Below are positions 23,098 through 30,458 of a stretch of DNA of 33,326 bases, piece by piece; positions within the stretch are counted from its first letter, which is position 1; each line of letters opens with the position of its first letter. The stretch spans positions 1 through 33,326 of the forward strand of contig JAGXRD010000119.1 in assembly GCA_018336035.1 (NCBI GenBank), written 5' to 3'. This stretch comes from Alphaproteobacteria bacterium. GTDB taxonomy: Bacteria; Pseudomonadota; Alphaproteobacteria; Ferrovibrionales; Ferrovibrionaceae. A model generated the notes under the pieces. The model was not told where the DNA came from and ran no database searches. It saw only the letters and a program-made list of their open reading frames with translations. The position numbers and the translations under genes were made by a program.

Positions 23098-26030
23098 GCG
23101 AAATACGCCGAAATCTTGCGCTTGTCGTCATTGGCTGCGCGATATCGCAACGCGACGAAAGCGCCGTCGATGCGCACTACTTCGGCTTCAGCCTTGAAGC
23201 GCAGGCCGGCCCGGCGCAGATCCGCAGCGACCGTGAATTTTTCCCCCAAGCGCGGCGGGCGGTCGAACGGGCCCGCCAGCAGACCGGTGACGCTCCAGTT
23301 CTGCAGGCCATAGGCGTTACCGCTGATCTCGACACTGTCGTCCTCTCCACAGTCAAACCGTGTTTCGCGCCGGCGTTCCGATGTGCCGACATCGCCGACA
23401 CGGAAGAAGCTGATCAGATCGGATAGGTCGCGGGACTGATGCGCCAGCGTCTGGGTGGCGGCGCTGGTCTGTTCGACCAGGGCACCGTTGCGCTGTGTCA
23501 TTTCGTCCATCTGGCCGACGGCGGTGTTGATCTCCTGCATGGCACGGGCCTGCTCGTTACTCGCCGTGGCGATCTCGGCCACGATATCGTTGACCTGCTT
23601 CACCGCGATCAGGATTTCGTCCAGAGCTGCCCCGGTCTGGTTGACCAGCTGAACACCGGTTTTGACCTGGCTGTTGGAGGCCTGGATTAGCGTTTTGATG
23701 TCCTTGCTGGCATCGGCCGAGCGCTGGGCAAGTGCGCGGACTTCCTGAGCCACCACGGCAAAGCCCTTACCAGCCTCGCCGGCGCGGGCCGCTTCGACGC
23801 TCGCATTGAGCGCCAGCAGGTTGGTCTGGAAGGCGATCTCGTCGATCAGTCCGATAATGTCAGAAATCTTCTGCGCACTTTGTTCGATCTGCCCCATGGC
23901 AGCGACGGCTTCAGTGACCACCGCACCGCCCTTGGACGCCGTATCGCGTGCCACACTGGCTTTCTGGTTTGCAGCGCCGGCATTGGCCGCATTCTGGCGT
24001 ACAGTCTCGGTGACCTCATGCATTGCAGCCGCGGTCTGCTCCAGGCTGGAGGCCTGGCTTTCGGTGCGCTGCGCCAGGTCCTGGGCGCCAGTGGCGATTT
24101 CGTTGGACGCGCTGTTCACGTTGAGCGCGGTATCGCCGATCCGGCCGGTAATCTCGCGCAGCTTATCGATGGTCGCATTGCAGTTGTCCTGCAGATGCTT
24201 GAGCTGGCCATGATAGGTGCCGGTCATCCGGTTGCCCAGATTGCCCTCCGCCATGGCGCTGAGCACCGTATCGACCTCATCCACGGCCGCAACTACCGTG
24301 CCGAGCAGGTCATTGATGCCGGCGGCGATCTCACGCATGAAGCCGCTCTTGCCGTCGAGACTGACGCGGCGGACCAGATCGCCCTGCAGCGCTGCTTCGA
24401 CCAGGCTCGATACCTCGGTCTGCACGGCATGCTGCTGGGTCATGTCACGCCATTCCACGGCGGTACCCAAACGCTTGCCGGTGATGTCGAAGACTGGCAC
24501 GACGGTAATGTCGAAACGCAGACCACCCACGGTCACTGTGGAGTCATAAGGCTTGTCCAGCGCCGCGATCATGCGGTGCTGCTCGGCTTGGCTGTTGTCG
24601 AACAGGTTGATCTTCTGGCCGACCATCGCCGCTGGATCGAACTGCGGTACATCCTTACGGATCTGCTGACCCGTGGCCTGAAACAGCGCCAGCGCAGCAC
24701 GGTTCACAAAAACGACGTTGTGGTTGTCGTCAGCCAGCATAACACAGGCAGTGATACTGCTGAGCGTCTCGCCGGCCTGCAGGCCGCTGACGACGCGGTC
24801 GCGGATTTCCTCGGCCGCGCGCAGCGCCGAGCCGATTTCATCGCCACGCTGCTTGCCGGTGGTGTCGATATCAACCTTGCCGCCGACCAGATCGGTCAGG
24901 GCGCTGGTGACGCGGCGGATCGGCTTGGCCAGCGCATTGCCGAACCACAGACCAATCAGCACCGCCGCCACACTGGCAATCGCCAGAATCGCACCAACCT
25001 GGATGATGACCGTGTTGACGACGCTGTAAGCGACGTCAGTGGGAATCCGCACCAGGACCGACCAGCCCAGACCAGAATAGTCATAGGCGCCCTGGCTGCG
25101 GTGATAGCCGGCGACCTGCGTGATCTTCTTGCGGGCATGCACGGATTCGATACCGCCAGCCTTCCCGGCCACTGCTAGCTTTGCCGCCTCAACGCCGGCC
25201 TCGGCCAGATTGAGTTTTCCAAGTACGGCCCAGTCGCGGACGTAAGGCTGGGTTTTCAGCTTCTCGCTGTCGTAGTCAACGATCACGACTCCGCGCGGGT
25301 CGAGCACGGTGATTTCGGCATTCTCCAGACCGCTGCCGCTGAGGCTCTCGTTCGATTGCTGGATGATCTGCTCGACCAGGTCGAAGCCGGCGAAATTGAC
25401 CCAGACGGCCACCGTCTTGTCATTGGCATCGGTGACCGGCGCTGCGAAGATCATGGCATAGTCGTCACCGGCATAGAGCGCGGCGAGTTCGGGATGGCGC
25501 GCCGGCTGTTCCACGACGCTGCCGGTGAAGCCGTTCTTGCCCTGCAGGAATTTTCCGTCCAGCGCGGCACGCAGCCAGGATGCATTGGCATAATTGCGCT
25601 GGTACAGCGCTTCGGTAGCCATAGCCTTGCCGGCGGCGGATTTGGAATTGACCGCCAGAACCTTGCCCTCTGGACTGACCAGCAGCATCAGCTTGTAGAT
25701 GCCGTAATTCGCCATGTAGCGATTCATCGCCACCACCAGTGGATTGTTGTCGCCCGGCTTGTCCCAGTTCTGCGTCTCGGTGGCCACCGCGTTATAGCCG
25801 AAGGCCTGCACGTCGCCGTAACGCTCGAACAGGTTGCGGTCGATCACATCGTTGATGGCCTGGGCTGCCATAACGACACGACCGGTCTGAGCCTGCTTGA
25901 TATCGCCGACCTCAACCCAGAGTGCCGCCGTCAGCAGCAGCAGCGGCAGCAGCGCGAAGGCGATCAGCGCGGTAACGATCTTGCCACGAATACCAAAAGT
26001 GCGCAGAGGCAGGGTCTTCGGGGTATCCAT
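23094..26030 (-). CDS. Chemoreceptor: dCache-HAMP-PAS-MCP signalling domain-PilZ
   Basis: A 978-residue receptor. Approximate order: TM1 17-40, large periplasmic dCache-type sensor 41-350, TM2 351-378, HAMP 380-432, cytoplasmic PAS 440-550 (MLADDNHNVVFVNRAALALF), a second HAMP-like segment around 555-650, the MCP signalling domain to about 870 with the canonical tip, and a PilZ domain 885-978. PilZ shows the cyclic-di-GMP-binding RxxxR (RRETR) and NxSxxG (NWSVTG) motifs. Such receptors (for example Azospirillum Tlp1) adjust taxis to cyclic-di-GMP levels; that role here is inference. ATG 26030 is chosen from three in-frame starts because AGGAAG lies eight bases upstream. No CheR/CheB pentapeptide is present: PilZ occupies the C-terminus. 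The stop overlaps the next gene. Confidence 0.94.
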   Translation of the reverse strand: MDTPKTLPLRTFGIRGKIVTALIAFALLPLLLLTAALWVEVGDIKQAQTGRVVMAAQAINDVIDRNLFERYGDVQAFGYNAVATETQNWDKPGDNNPLVVAMNRYMANYGIYKLMLLVSPEGKVLAVNSKSAAGKAMATEALYQRNYANASWLRAALDGKFLQGKNGFTGSVVEQPARHPELAALYAGDDYAMIFAAPVTDANDKTVAVWVNFAGFDLVEQIIQQSNESLSGSGLENAEITVLDPRGVVIVDYDSEKLKTQPYVRDWAVLGKLNLAEAGVEAAKLAVAGKAGGIESVHARKKITQVAGYHRSQGAYDYSGLGWSVLVRIPTDVAYSVVNTVIIQVGAILAIASVAAVLIGLWFGNALAKPIRRVTSALTDLVGGKVDIDTTGKQRGDEIGSALRAAEEIRDRVVSGLQAGETLSSITACVMLADDNHNVVFVNRAALALFQATGQQIRKDVPQFDPAAMVGQKINLFDNSQAEQHRMIAALDKPYDSTVTVGGLRFDITVVPVFDITGKRLGTAVEWRDMTQQHAVQTEVSSLVEAALQGDLVRRVSLDGKSGFMREIAAGINDLLGTVVAAVDEVDTVLSAMAEGNLGNRMTGTYHGQLKHLQDNCNATIDKLREITGRIGDTALNVNSASNEIATGAQDLAQRTESQASSLEQTAAAMHEVTETVRQNAANAGAANQKASVARDTASKGGAVVTEAVAAMGQIEQSAQKISDIIGLIDEIAFQTNLLALNASVEAARAGEAGKGFAVVAQEVRALAQRSADASKDIKTLIQASNSQVKTGVQLVNQTGAALDEILIAVKQVNDIVAEIATASNEQARAMQEINTAVGQMDEMTQRNGALVEQTSAATQTLAHQSRDLSDLISFFRVGDVGTSERRRETRFDCGEDDSVEISGNAYGLQNWSVTGLLAGPFDRPPRLGEKFTVAADLRRAGLRFKAEAEVVRIDGAFVALRYRAANDDKRKISAYFA

Positions 26031-26520
26031 CGTTTGGCTTCCTGGTTTCCGTTTCATCGGCGCGATCCCACGGAGTTGCGCCATACATCCAGCAATCGAA
26101 TATGGGAAACTCTGTTTACGTAGGGAGTTACCATTTGATAATATTATCGCCTGTTTACTGGGAAAAATTTATCCCGCCCTTACGATCAGAGGTGGTAGAT
26201 TTACCTACTCCGTCCACCTCCGCCGACCCTGACGATATTTTTGACGGGCCTATACGGCCCGGCACCGTCCAAGGCGCGTCGGCGGTCCTGCGCGCCTGCG
26301 TCCCGCTGCTGCAGTTTTCGGTCCCGCGCCATGGGCGGAAGGATTTTTCGGACTTGAGATGGATCAAGGACGAGCCGGCGTCCCTGCAGGACCCTCACAA
26401 ATAGCCGTGGCAGACCGGGGTGTTATCTTCAGGCTGGGCGGGGGAGGTATTTTTCGGTAACGTATCTTATGGGTGAATGATGAGACTGGATAATTCAGCC
26501 AGGTAGCAAGGGAGGCGGCT
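26031..26520. promoter_or_regulatory. AT-rich divergent region between the PilZ chemoreceptor and the response regulator
   Basis: No convincing gene is seen. A 100-codon open frame at 26102-26404 lacks a ribosome site and family resemblance. The left part is unusually AT-rich. GATAATATTATC at 26137-26148 is a perfect 12-bp palindrome flanked by two copies of CTGTTTAC (26112-26119 and 26151-26158). In minus orientation TAAA (26171-26168), 16 bases, then GGCGATAA (26151-26144) resembles a flagellar sigma-28 promoter (TAAA-N15-GCCGATAA) with one mismatch and one extra spacer base, 114 bp before the receptor start. CGGGCC/GGCCCG at 26245-26261 is a small hairpin. GATAAT at 26489-26494 may be the -10 of the regulator gene. 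Confidence 0.4.
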
Positions 26521-26523
26521 CTG
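26508..26523 (+). promoter_or_regulatory. Shine-Dalgarno that fixes the CTG start
   Basis: AAGGGAGG (26508-26515), a 5-base spacer, then CTG at 26521-26523. A full-strength ribosome site placed exactly before a non-standard codon, with no other start in reach, is the main argument for CTG initiation. Confidence 0.7.
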
Positions 26524-27246
26524 AGTTCTGTATCGACGTCTGACCGGCACAGCATCCTGCTGATCGAAGATTCCATGCCCGTGCGGCAGGCGTTGCGCGC
26601 CGCGCTGGAGGCAGCTTCATACAAAGTAGCCGAAGCCCCCAATGGCGAAGATGGCCTGAACCAGGCGGCGCAGGCCGGCCTGATCGTGTTGGATCTCGGG
26701 CTGCCGGGCATCAGCGGTTTCCAGGTGCTGGAAACCCTGCGCAAGACCTCGGCCACGCCGGTGATCGTGCTGTCGGGCCACGAAGAGGTCGATGCGAAAA
26801 TCCGCGCGCTCGATCTCGGCGCCGACGATTATGTCACCAAGCCTTTCGATGCCGGCGAACTGCTGGCCCGCGTGCGCGCCGCCCTGCGCCGCGCACAGGA
26901 AAACGCCGCGAAGAATGCCACCACCATCGTCACCGTCGGGCCTTTCGTGATCGACTCGCTCACCGGCGACACGCGCAAGGAAGACCGGCCGGTGCGGCTG
27001 TCGCCGATGGAAGCGCGTTTCGTGAAAATGCTGGCGCAGAAAAGCGGTCAGCCGGTCGGCACCAAGCAACTTACCATCACGCTCTGGGGCAACGACAACG
27101 CCGAGATGCGGCAGGCATTGCGCGTGCTGGCGCGCAAGGTGCGCTGCAAGCTGGAAAAGGATCCGGATGCGCCGCGCTATCTGCTCACCGAACCGCGGCT
27201 GGGCTATCGGCTGATCAATCCGGAACCCGCCGCAACCGCGCAATAG
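26521..27246 (+). CDS. Orphan OmpR/KdpE-type response regulator, probable CTG start
   Basis: A 241-residue two-component regulator. The receiver domain (about residues 10-125) has the acidic pair Glu16-Asp17 (LLIEDS), phospho-acceptor Asp58 (VLDLGLPG) and Lys in YVTKPF. The C-terminal winged helix (about 145-235) ends KLEKDPDAPRYLLTEPRLGY, KdpE-like. The first ATG (26575) would remove beta strand 1 and both acidic residues. In-frame reading upstream shows them encoded, with no ATG, GTG or TTG before the stop at 26491. CTG 26521, five bases after GGAGG (26511-26515), is the only good start. No sensor kinase is adjacent, and targets are unknown. Confidence 0.85.
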   Translation: MSSVSTSDRHSILLIEDSMPVRQALRAALEAASYKVAEAPNGEDGLNQAAQAGLIVLDLGLPGISGFQVLETLRKTSATPVIVLSGHEEVDAKIRALDLGADDYVTKPFDAGELLARVRAALRRAQENAAKNATTIVTVGPFVIDSLTGDTRKEDRPVRLSPMEARFVKMLAQKSGQPVGTKQLTITLWGNDNAEMRQALRVLARKVRCKLEKDPDAPRYLLTEPRLGYRLINPEPAATAQ

Positions 27247-27577
27247 CCAGCTTCGGCGCCAGCGCCGGCGCTGCGGATTTCGCGCTGCTGCTGTGCGCGA
27301 ACTGCATGGCTGCACGGTGAGTGTCGGAAATGTTGTTGCAGACCAGCGGTTTGGAGTGCGGCGGGACAAAACGCCGCGCTTCGCTTCACGGATTCGTGGG
27401 GCAGGCGATTTGCGGTACCCCTTGGCAAATCGCGAGACGATACCCATATCTTCGTCATGGCGACGGCACATAGCTGTTGCCGGCATCGGAAGATCCCCCC
27501 CTTCCAGATGCCACAATGGCGCAGAGTTTATTGCGCGAAACGCCCGGCTCGCCCCCCGACCGGGCGTTTCTTTTTTT
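27247..27577 (+). ncRNA. Structured intergenic region, candidate small RNA or long 3' leader
   Basis: No believable gene lies between the response regulator and gentisate dioxygenase. Three hairpins follow each other in plus orientation: GCGGCG/CGCCGC (27358-27377), the perfect 9-bp GCGATTTGC/GCAAATCGC (27405-27433), and the terminator at 27537-27577. The terminator lies 290 bp past the regulator's stop, which is far for a simple 3' end. An independent transcript ending there is therefore possible. It does not resemble RNase P, SRP or tmRNA motifs that I know. A long untranslated tail of the regulator mRNA is the alternative. Confidence 0.35.
27537..27577 (+). terminator. Strong Rho-independent terminator
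   Basis: GAAACGCCCGG (27537-27547) pairs perfectly with CCGGGCGTTTC (27560-27570) and seven Ts follow. It ends the regulator transcript or a separate small RNA before gentisate dioxygenase. Confidence 0.92.
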
Positions 27578-27680
27578 GCCCCACTCTTAATTTGGTCCAT
27601 GGCTCCGGTCCGCAAACCGGCTCTGCAGGATTGGGTTTCCTCCGCCGTCTGATAATATATGCGGCAAGATGAGGGAACAT

Positions 27681-28751
27681 ATGACCCAGCACCCCAGCAT
27701 CGACCCTGCCGTGATGCAGCAGCGCAAGGCCTATTACGACAAGATCGGCAGCCGCAAGCTGGCGCCGCTGTGGGAAGTGCTGCATGCGCTGGTGATCCCG
27801 CAGCCGAAAAGCGCCTGTCAGCCGGCGCTGTGGCGCTATGACGAACTGCGCGACGACATCATGGAAGCCGGCCGGCTGATCACCGCCAAGGAAGCCGAGC
27901 GCCGCGTGCTGATTCTGGAAAATCCCGGCATGCCGGGCCAGTCGCGCATCACCACCTCGCTTTACGCGGGCCTGCAACTGATCCTGCCCGGTGAAGTCGC
28001 GCCGGCACATCGCCATACGCAGTCGGCCCTGCGCTTCATCGTCGAAGGTAACGGGGCATACACTGCGGTCGACGGCGAGAAGACCATCATGCGTGAAGGC
28101 GACTTCGTCATCACGCCGAGCTGGACCTGGCACGACCATGGCAACGACAGCGACCATCCCATGGTCTGGATGGACGGCCTGGATATTCCGCTGGTGCAGG
28201 CGCTCGACTGTTCCTTCATGGAACGCCTGCCGGAAGACAGCCAGCCGCTGGCCCGCCCGACCGGCGATGCGCTGGCGCGCTACGGCGCCGGCCTGCTGCC
28301 GGTAGATCACGAAGTGCGCACGCCGACCTCGCCGGTTTTCAACTATCCCTACAGCCGCACGCGCGAGGCGCTGGAGACCATGCGTCGCGCCGACGAATGG
28401 GACCCTTGCCATGGGTTGAAGCTGCAATATGTCAATCCGGCCACCGGCCAGAGCGCGATGCCAACCATCGGCACCTATATGCAGCTGCTGCCGAAAGGCT
28501 TTGTGGGCGAAGCGTATCGCAGTTCGGATGCCACCGTGTTCAGCGTGGTGGAGGGCAAGGGTTACACCATGATCGGTGAAGGCAGCGCCGCGGAACGCTT
28601 CGACTGGGGCCGGCGCGACACCTTCGTGATTCCGAGCTGGGTGGCGCATCGTCATCACGCACCCGATGACGATGCCGTGCTGTTCAGCTTCTCGGATCGG
28701 CCGGTGCAGAAAGTATTGGGCCTGTGGCGCGAAAGCCGCGGCAATCGTTGA
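27681..28751 (+). CDS. gtdA: Gentisate 1,2-dioxygenase
   Basis: A 356-residue bicupin, the usual length. The N-terminal cupin holds the Fe(II) ligands in HRHTQSALRF (about residues 112-121) and the later WHDHGND. The second cupin (about 235-345) has SSDATVFSVVEGKGYTMIG and SWVAHRHHAPDDDAVLF. The enzyme opens the ring of gentisate (2,5-dihydroxybenzoate) with O2 to give maleylpyruvate, a step in salicylate, 3-hydroxybenzoate and naphthalene breakdown. ATG 27681 has GAGGGA just upstream and is preferred to 27669. Maleylpyruvate isomerase and fumarylpyruvate hydrolase, its usual neighbours, are not in the window, so the pathway must be completed elsewhere. Confidence 0.93.
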   Translation: MTQHPSIDPAVMQQRKAYYDKIGSRKLAPLWEVLHALVIPQPKSACQPALWRYDELRDDIMEAGRLITAKEAERRVLILENPGMPGQSRITTSLYAGLQLILPGEVAPAHRHTQSALRFIVEGNGAYTAVDGEKTIMREGDFVITPSWTWHDHGNDSDHPMVWMDGLDIPLVQALDCSFMERLPEDSQPLARPTGDALARYGAGLLPVDHEVRTPTSPVFNYPYSRTREALETMRRADEWDPCHGLKLQYVNPATGQSAMPTIGTYMQLLPKGFVGEAYRSSDATVFSVVEGKGYTMIGEGSAAERFDWGRRDTFVIPSWVAHRHHAPDDDAVLFSFSDRPVQKVLGLWRESRGNR

Positions 28752-28774
28752 GTCTCCGTTAGAAAGTATTCCGC

Positions 28775-29464
28775 ATGGCCAAAGTCACCAAGATCGTCGA
28801 GATCGCCAATGACGATGAAGACGAAGACGATGTCTTCGGCGAGGACAGCATCGATGCGCTGACCGGGATGGCGCTGGACGAAGACGACGACCACAGCAGC
28901 CTGCGCGCGGTGGCGCGGCTGGCCAAGCTGGTCGGCAGCCTGCCGTGGTTCTCCGCCGTCGGCCGCAAGCTGACCGCGACCGAGATCAACGACGCCGAAG
29001 CCTATATCGCCGGGATCGGTTTCGCCGAGATGCAGGTGGCCGGGGTCGAGAACTGGCTGGCGGCCTCAGGCGCGGCGCAGGCGCCCGACTGGGACGACGA
29101 CTGGTGGCAGGCCGAACAGCAGATGCAGAACGCGCTGCTCGAACAGGCGCTGACCCGGATCGACGAACATGATCTGGAAGTGGCGCTGACGCATGTGTCG
29201 ACACGCGCCGGCGAAGTGGCGCATGAACATGCCGCCAAGATGGCGGCGCGCCAGGGCGTGACGGATCCCGCCTTGCTGAAAGTGGCGGCGGGTGCCGCGG
29301 CGACGGCGGCCTATCAGGCAGCGCTCGTGCTGGCGGCACGCGGCGCTGACGATGAGGCCGGGGACGAGGCCGAGGAGGAGCATCCCTTCGCCATCAAGTT
29401 CCGCCTCTTCGAGGCCGGACGTTTACCGCTCGGCGCGACCGGCAGCACGTTCAATTTGTTTTAA
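28775..29464 (+). CDS. Acidic protein of unknown function
   Basis: A 229-residue soluble protein that I do not recognise. It opens with a very acidic low-complexity segment (residues 8-40, runs such as NDDEDEDDVFGED and LDEDDD). A helical middle follows with a Trp-rich patch (PDWDDDWWQAEQQMQ, about 104-118). An Ala-rich helical part comes next (AAGAAATAAYQAALVLAARG), then a second acidic patch (DDEAGDEAEEEH), and the protein ends STFNLF. There is no signal peptide or membrane helix. Codon use matches the neighbours and the frame is long, so it is a genuine gene. It starts 23 bp after gentisate dioxygenase and may be co-transcribed, but nothing links it to aromatic breakdown. Confidence 0.8.
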   Translation: MAKVTKIVEIANDDEDEDDVFGEDSIDALTGMALDEDDDHSSLRAVARLAKLVGSLPWFSAVGRKLTATEINDAEAYIAGIGFAEMQVAGVENWLAASGAAQAPDWDDDWWQAEQQMQNALLEQALTRIDEHDLEVALTHVSTRAGEVAHEHAAKMAARQGVTDPALLKVAAGAAATAAYQAALVLAARGADDEAGDEAEEEHPFAIKFRLFEAGRLPLGATGSTFNLF

Positions 29465-29484
29465 ACGATCCGTTCAACAACATT

Positions 29485-29573
29485 GTCATGCCCGGGCTTG
29501 TCCCGGGTATCCACGTCTTGCTTTGAGCAACGGCAACAAAAGCGTGGATGGCCGGAACACGTCCGGCCATGAC
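29485..29573. repeat. Two-hairpin intergenic palindrome B
   Basis: Left hairpin CCCGGG/CCCGGG (29491-29507), right hairpin GGCCGGA/TCCGGCC (29550-29568), inner stem ATCCACG/CGTGGAT and outer stem GTCAT/ATGAC. The whole could fold as a four-way cruciform. It lies between the convergent acidic-protein and two-TM genes. Confidence 0.82.
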
Positions 29574-29598
29574 AGTTAAGGGCGAAGCAAGCGATTGC

Positions 29599-29856
29599 TC
29601 ACTCCTCGTCGCGGATTTCCTTGCGGCGACCGTAGAGGAAAACGCCGACAACAATTCCGCCCAGCACCAGGCTGAAGGCGACGCCAAGGATCAGAGGCCA
29701 GGTCGCAGCGGGATCGAAATCGACGCCCATGCCATTCCAGAAATCGAACGCCTTGAAGATCGCACCGACCAGCGCGCCGACGAGGGCAGCGGTGATGACG
29801 AAGGCGAAAATCTTGTCCGAGCGGCTGTGTTTCTGCGACGTGGTCATGGCGGGCAT
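29599..29856 (-). CDS. Small two-helix membrane protein, unknown function
   Basis: An 85-residue protein with a polar N-terminus (MTTSQKHSRSDK region), a first hydrophobic helix (about residues 16-36, FAFVITAALVGALVGAIF) and a periplasmic-size loop with DFWNGMGVDFDPAATWP. A second helix follows (about 55-75, LILGVAFSLVLGGIVVGVFL), then a charged tail GRRKEIRDEE. AGGAG seven bases upstream supports ATG 29856; an in-frame ATG at 29847 is an alternative. No family is recognised. It stands alone on the minus strand between two palindromic elements. Confidence 0.75.
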   Translation of the reverse strand: MPAMTTSQKHSRSDKIFAFVITAALVGALVGAIFKAFDFWNGMGVDFDPAATWPLILGVAFSLVLGGIVVGVFLYGRRKEIRDEE

Positions 29857-29995
29857 GAGTATGCTCCTTTTATGCGCTCACGAAACACCAGATTGCGCCC
29901 TGCAGGCAATTGGCGTGGAATGTGACGAATGGCCGCGCCCTGCCTGCGGCATTCTGCCATAGTGCCCTGCAACAAAAGCCTGGAGGAAAACCGCA

Positions 29996-30373
29996 ATGCC
30001 AAGCCGCGAAACCGTGGAAGCCTTTGTCGCCATGGTGGAATCCAACCAGCATGACCGCGCCATCGCCGAATTCTATGCCGAAGACGCGACGATGCAGGAG
30101 AACCTGAACGCCCCTCCGCGCCAGGGCCGCGACACGCTGGTGGCGCATGAACGCGCCGTGCTGGCGCGGGCCAAGACAGTGGAGACCGAATGCGTACGCC
30201 CGGTGCTGATCGCGGGCGACACCGTGGTGATCCACTGGATTTTCCGCTTCGAGTTCAAGGACGGCAGCAAACGCCGCATCGAGGAACTGGCGCATCAGAC
30301 CTGGAAAGGCGACAAGGTCTGGCGCGAACGCTTCTACTACGACCCGGCGCAGATGAAGGCGGAGGCGTCTTGA
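29996..30373 (+). CDS. SnoaL-like / NTF2-fold protein
   Basis: A 125-residue single-domain protein matching the nuclear-transport-factor-2-like (SnoaL) fold. An N-terminal helix pair (VEAFVAMVESNQHDRAIAEF) leads into YAEDATMQEN, and then strands include VIHWIFRFEFKDGSKRRIEE and the closing WRERFYYDP. Family members range from ketosteroid isomerase-like enzymes to binding proteins, so the activity here is unassigned. GGAGG lies eight bases before ATG 29996. The stop codon forms the first base pairs of palindromic element C. Confidence 0.85.
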   Translation: MPSRETVEAFVAMVESNQHDRAIAEFYAEDATMQENLNAPPRQGRDTLVAHERAVLARAKTVETECVRPVLIAGDTVVIHWIFRFEFKDGSKRRIEELAHQTWKGDKVWRERFYYDPAQMKAEAS

Positions 30374-30450
30374 TCGTCGCCCTCGGGCTTGACCCGAGGG
30401 CCTTTCACCGTCCTGCATGAGGTCCTCGGGTCAAGCCCGAGGACGACGAT
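30373..30450. repeat. Two-hairpin intergenic palindrome C
   Basis: Left hairpin CCCTCGGG/CCCGAGGG (30380-30400), right hairpin TCCTCGGG/CCCGAGGA (30423-30443) and outer arms ATCGTCG/CGACGAT (30373-30379 and 30444-30450). It has the same plan as A and B but a different arm sequence. It fills the convergent gap between the SnoaL-like and GFA genes. Confidence 0.82.
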
Positions 30451-30458
30451 AACCGTGA

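Noticed and set aside
23880-25178. 432-codon open frame antisense to the PilZ chemoreceptor
   Set aside because: Shadow of the MCP coding frame with atypical composition.
26102-26404. 100-codon plus-strand frame in the divergent region
   Set aside because: No ribosome site, no family resemblance and it overlaps likely promoter elements.
4230-27433. Shared GGCAAATCGC in hairpins at 4232 and 27424 as a dispersed repeat family
   Set aside because: Only ten bases are common and the hairpins differ in order and loop; two chance-level matches are not enough.
27293-27652. 119-codon plus-strand frame before gentisate dioxygenase
   Set aside because: It runs through a perfect terminator hairpin and T-run, and no ribosome site precedes it.
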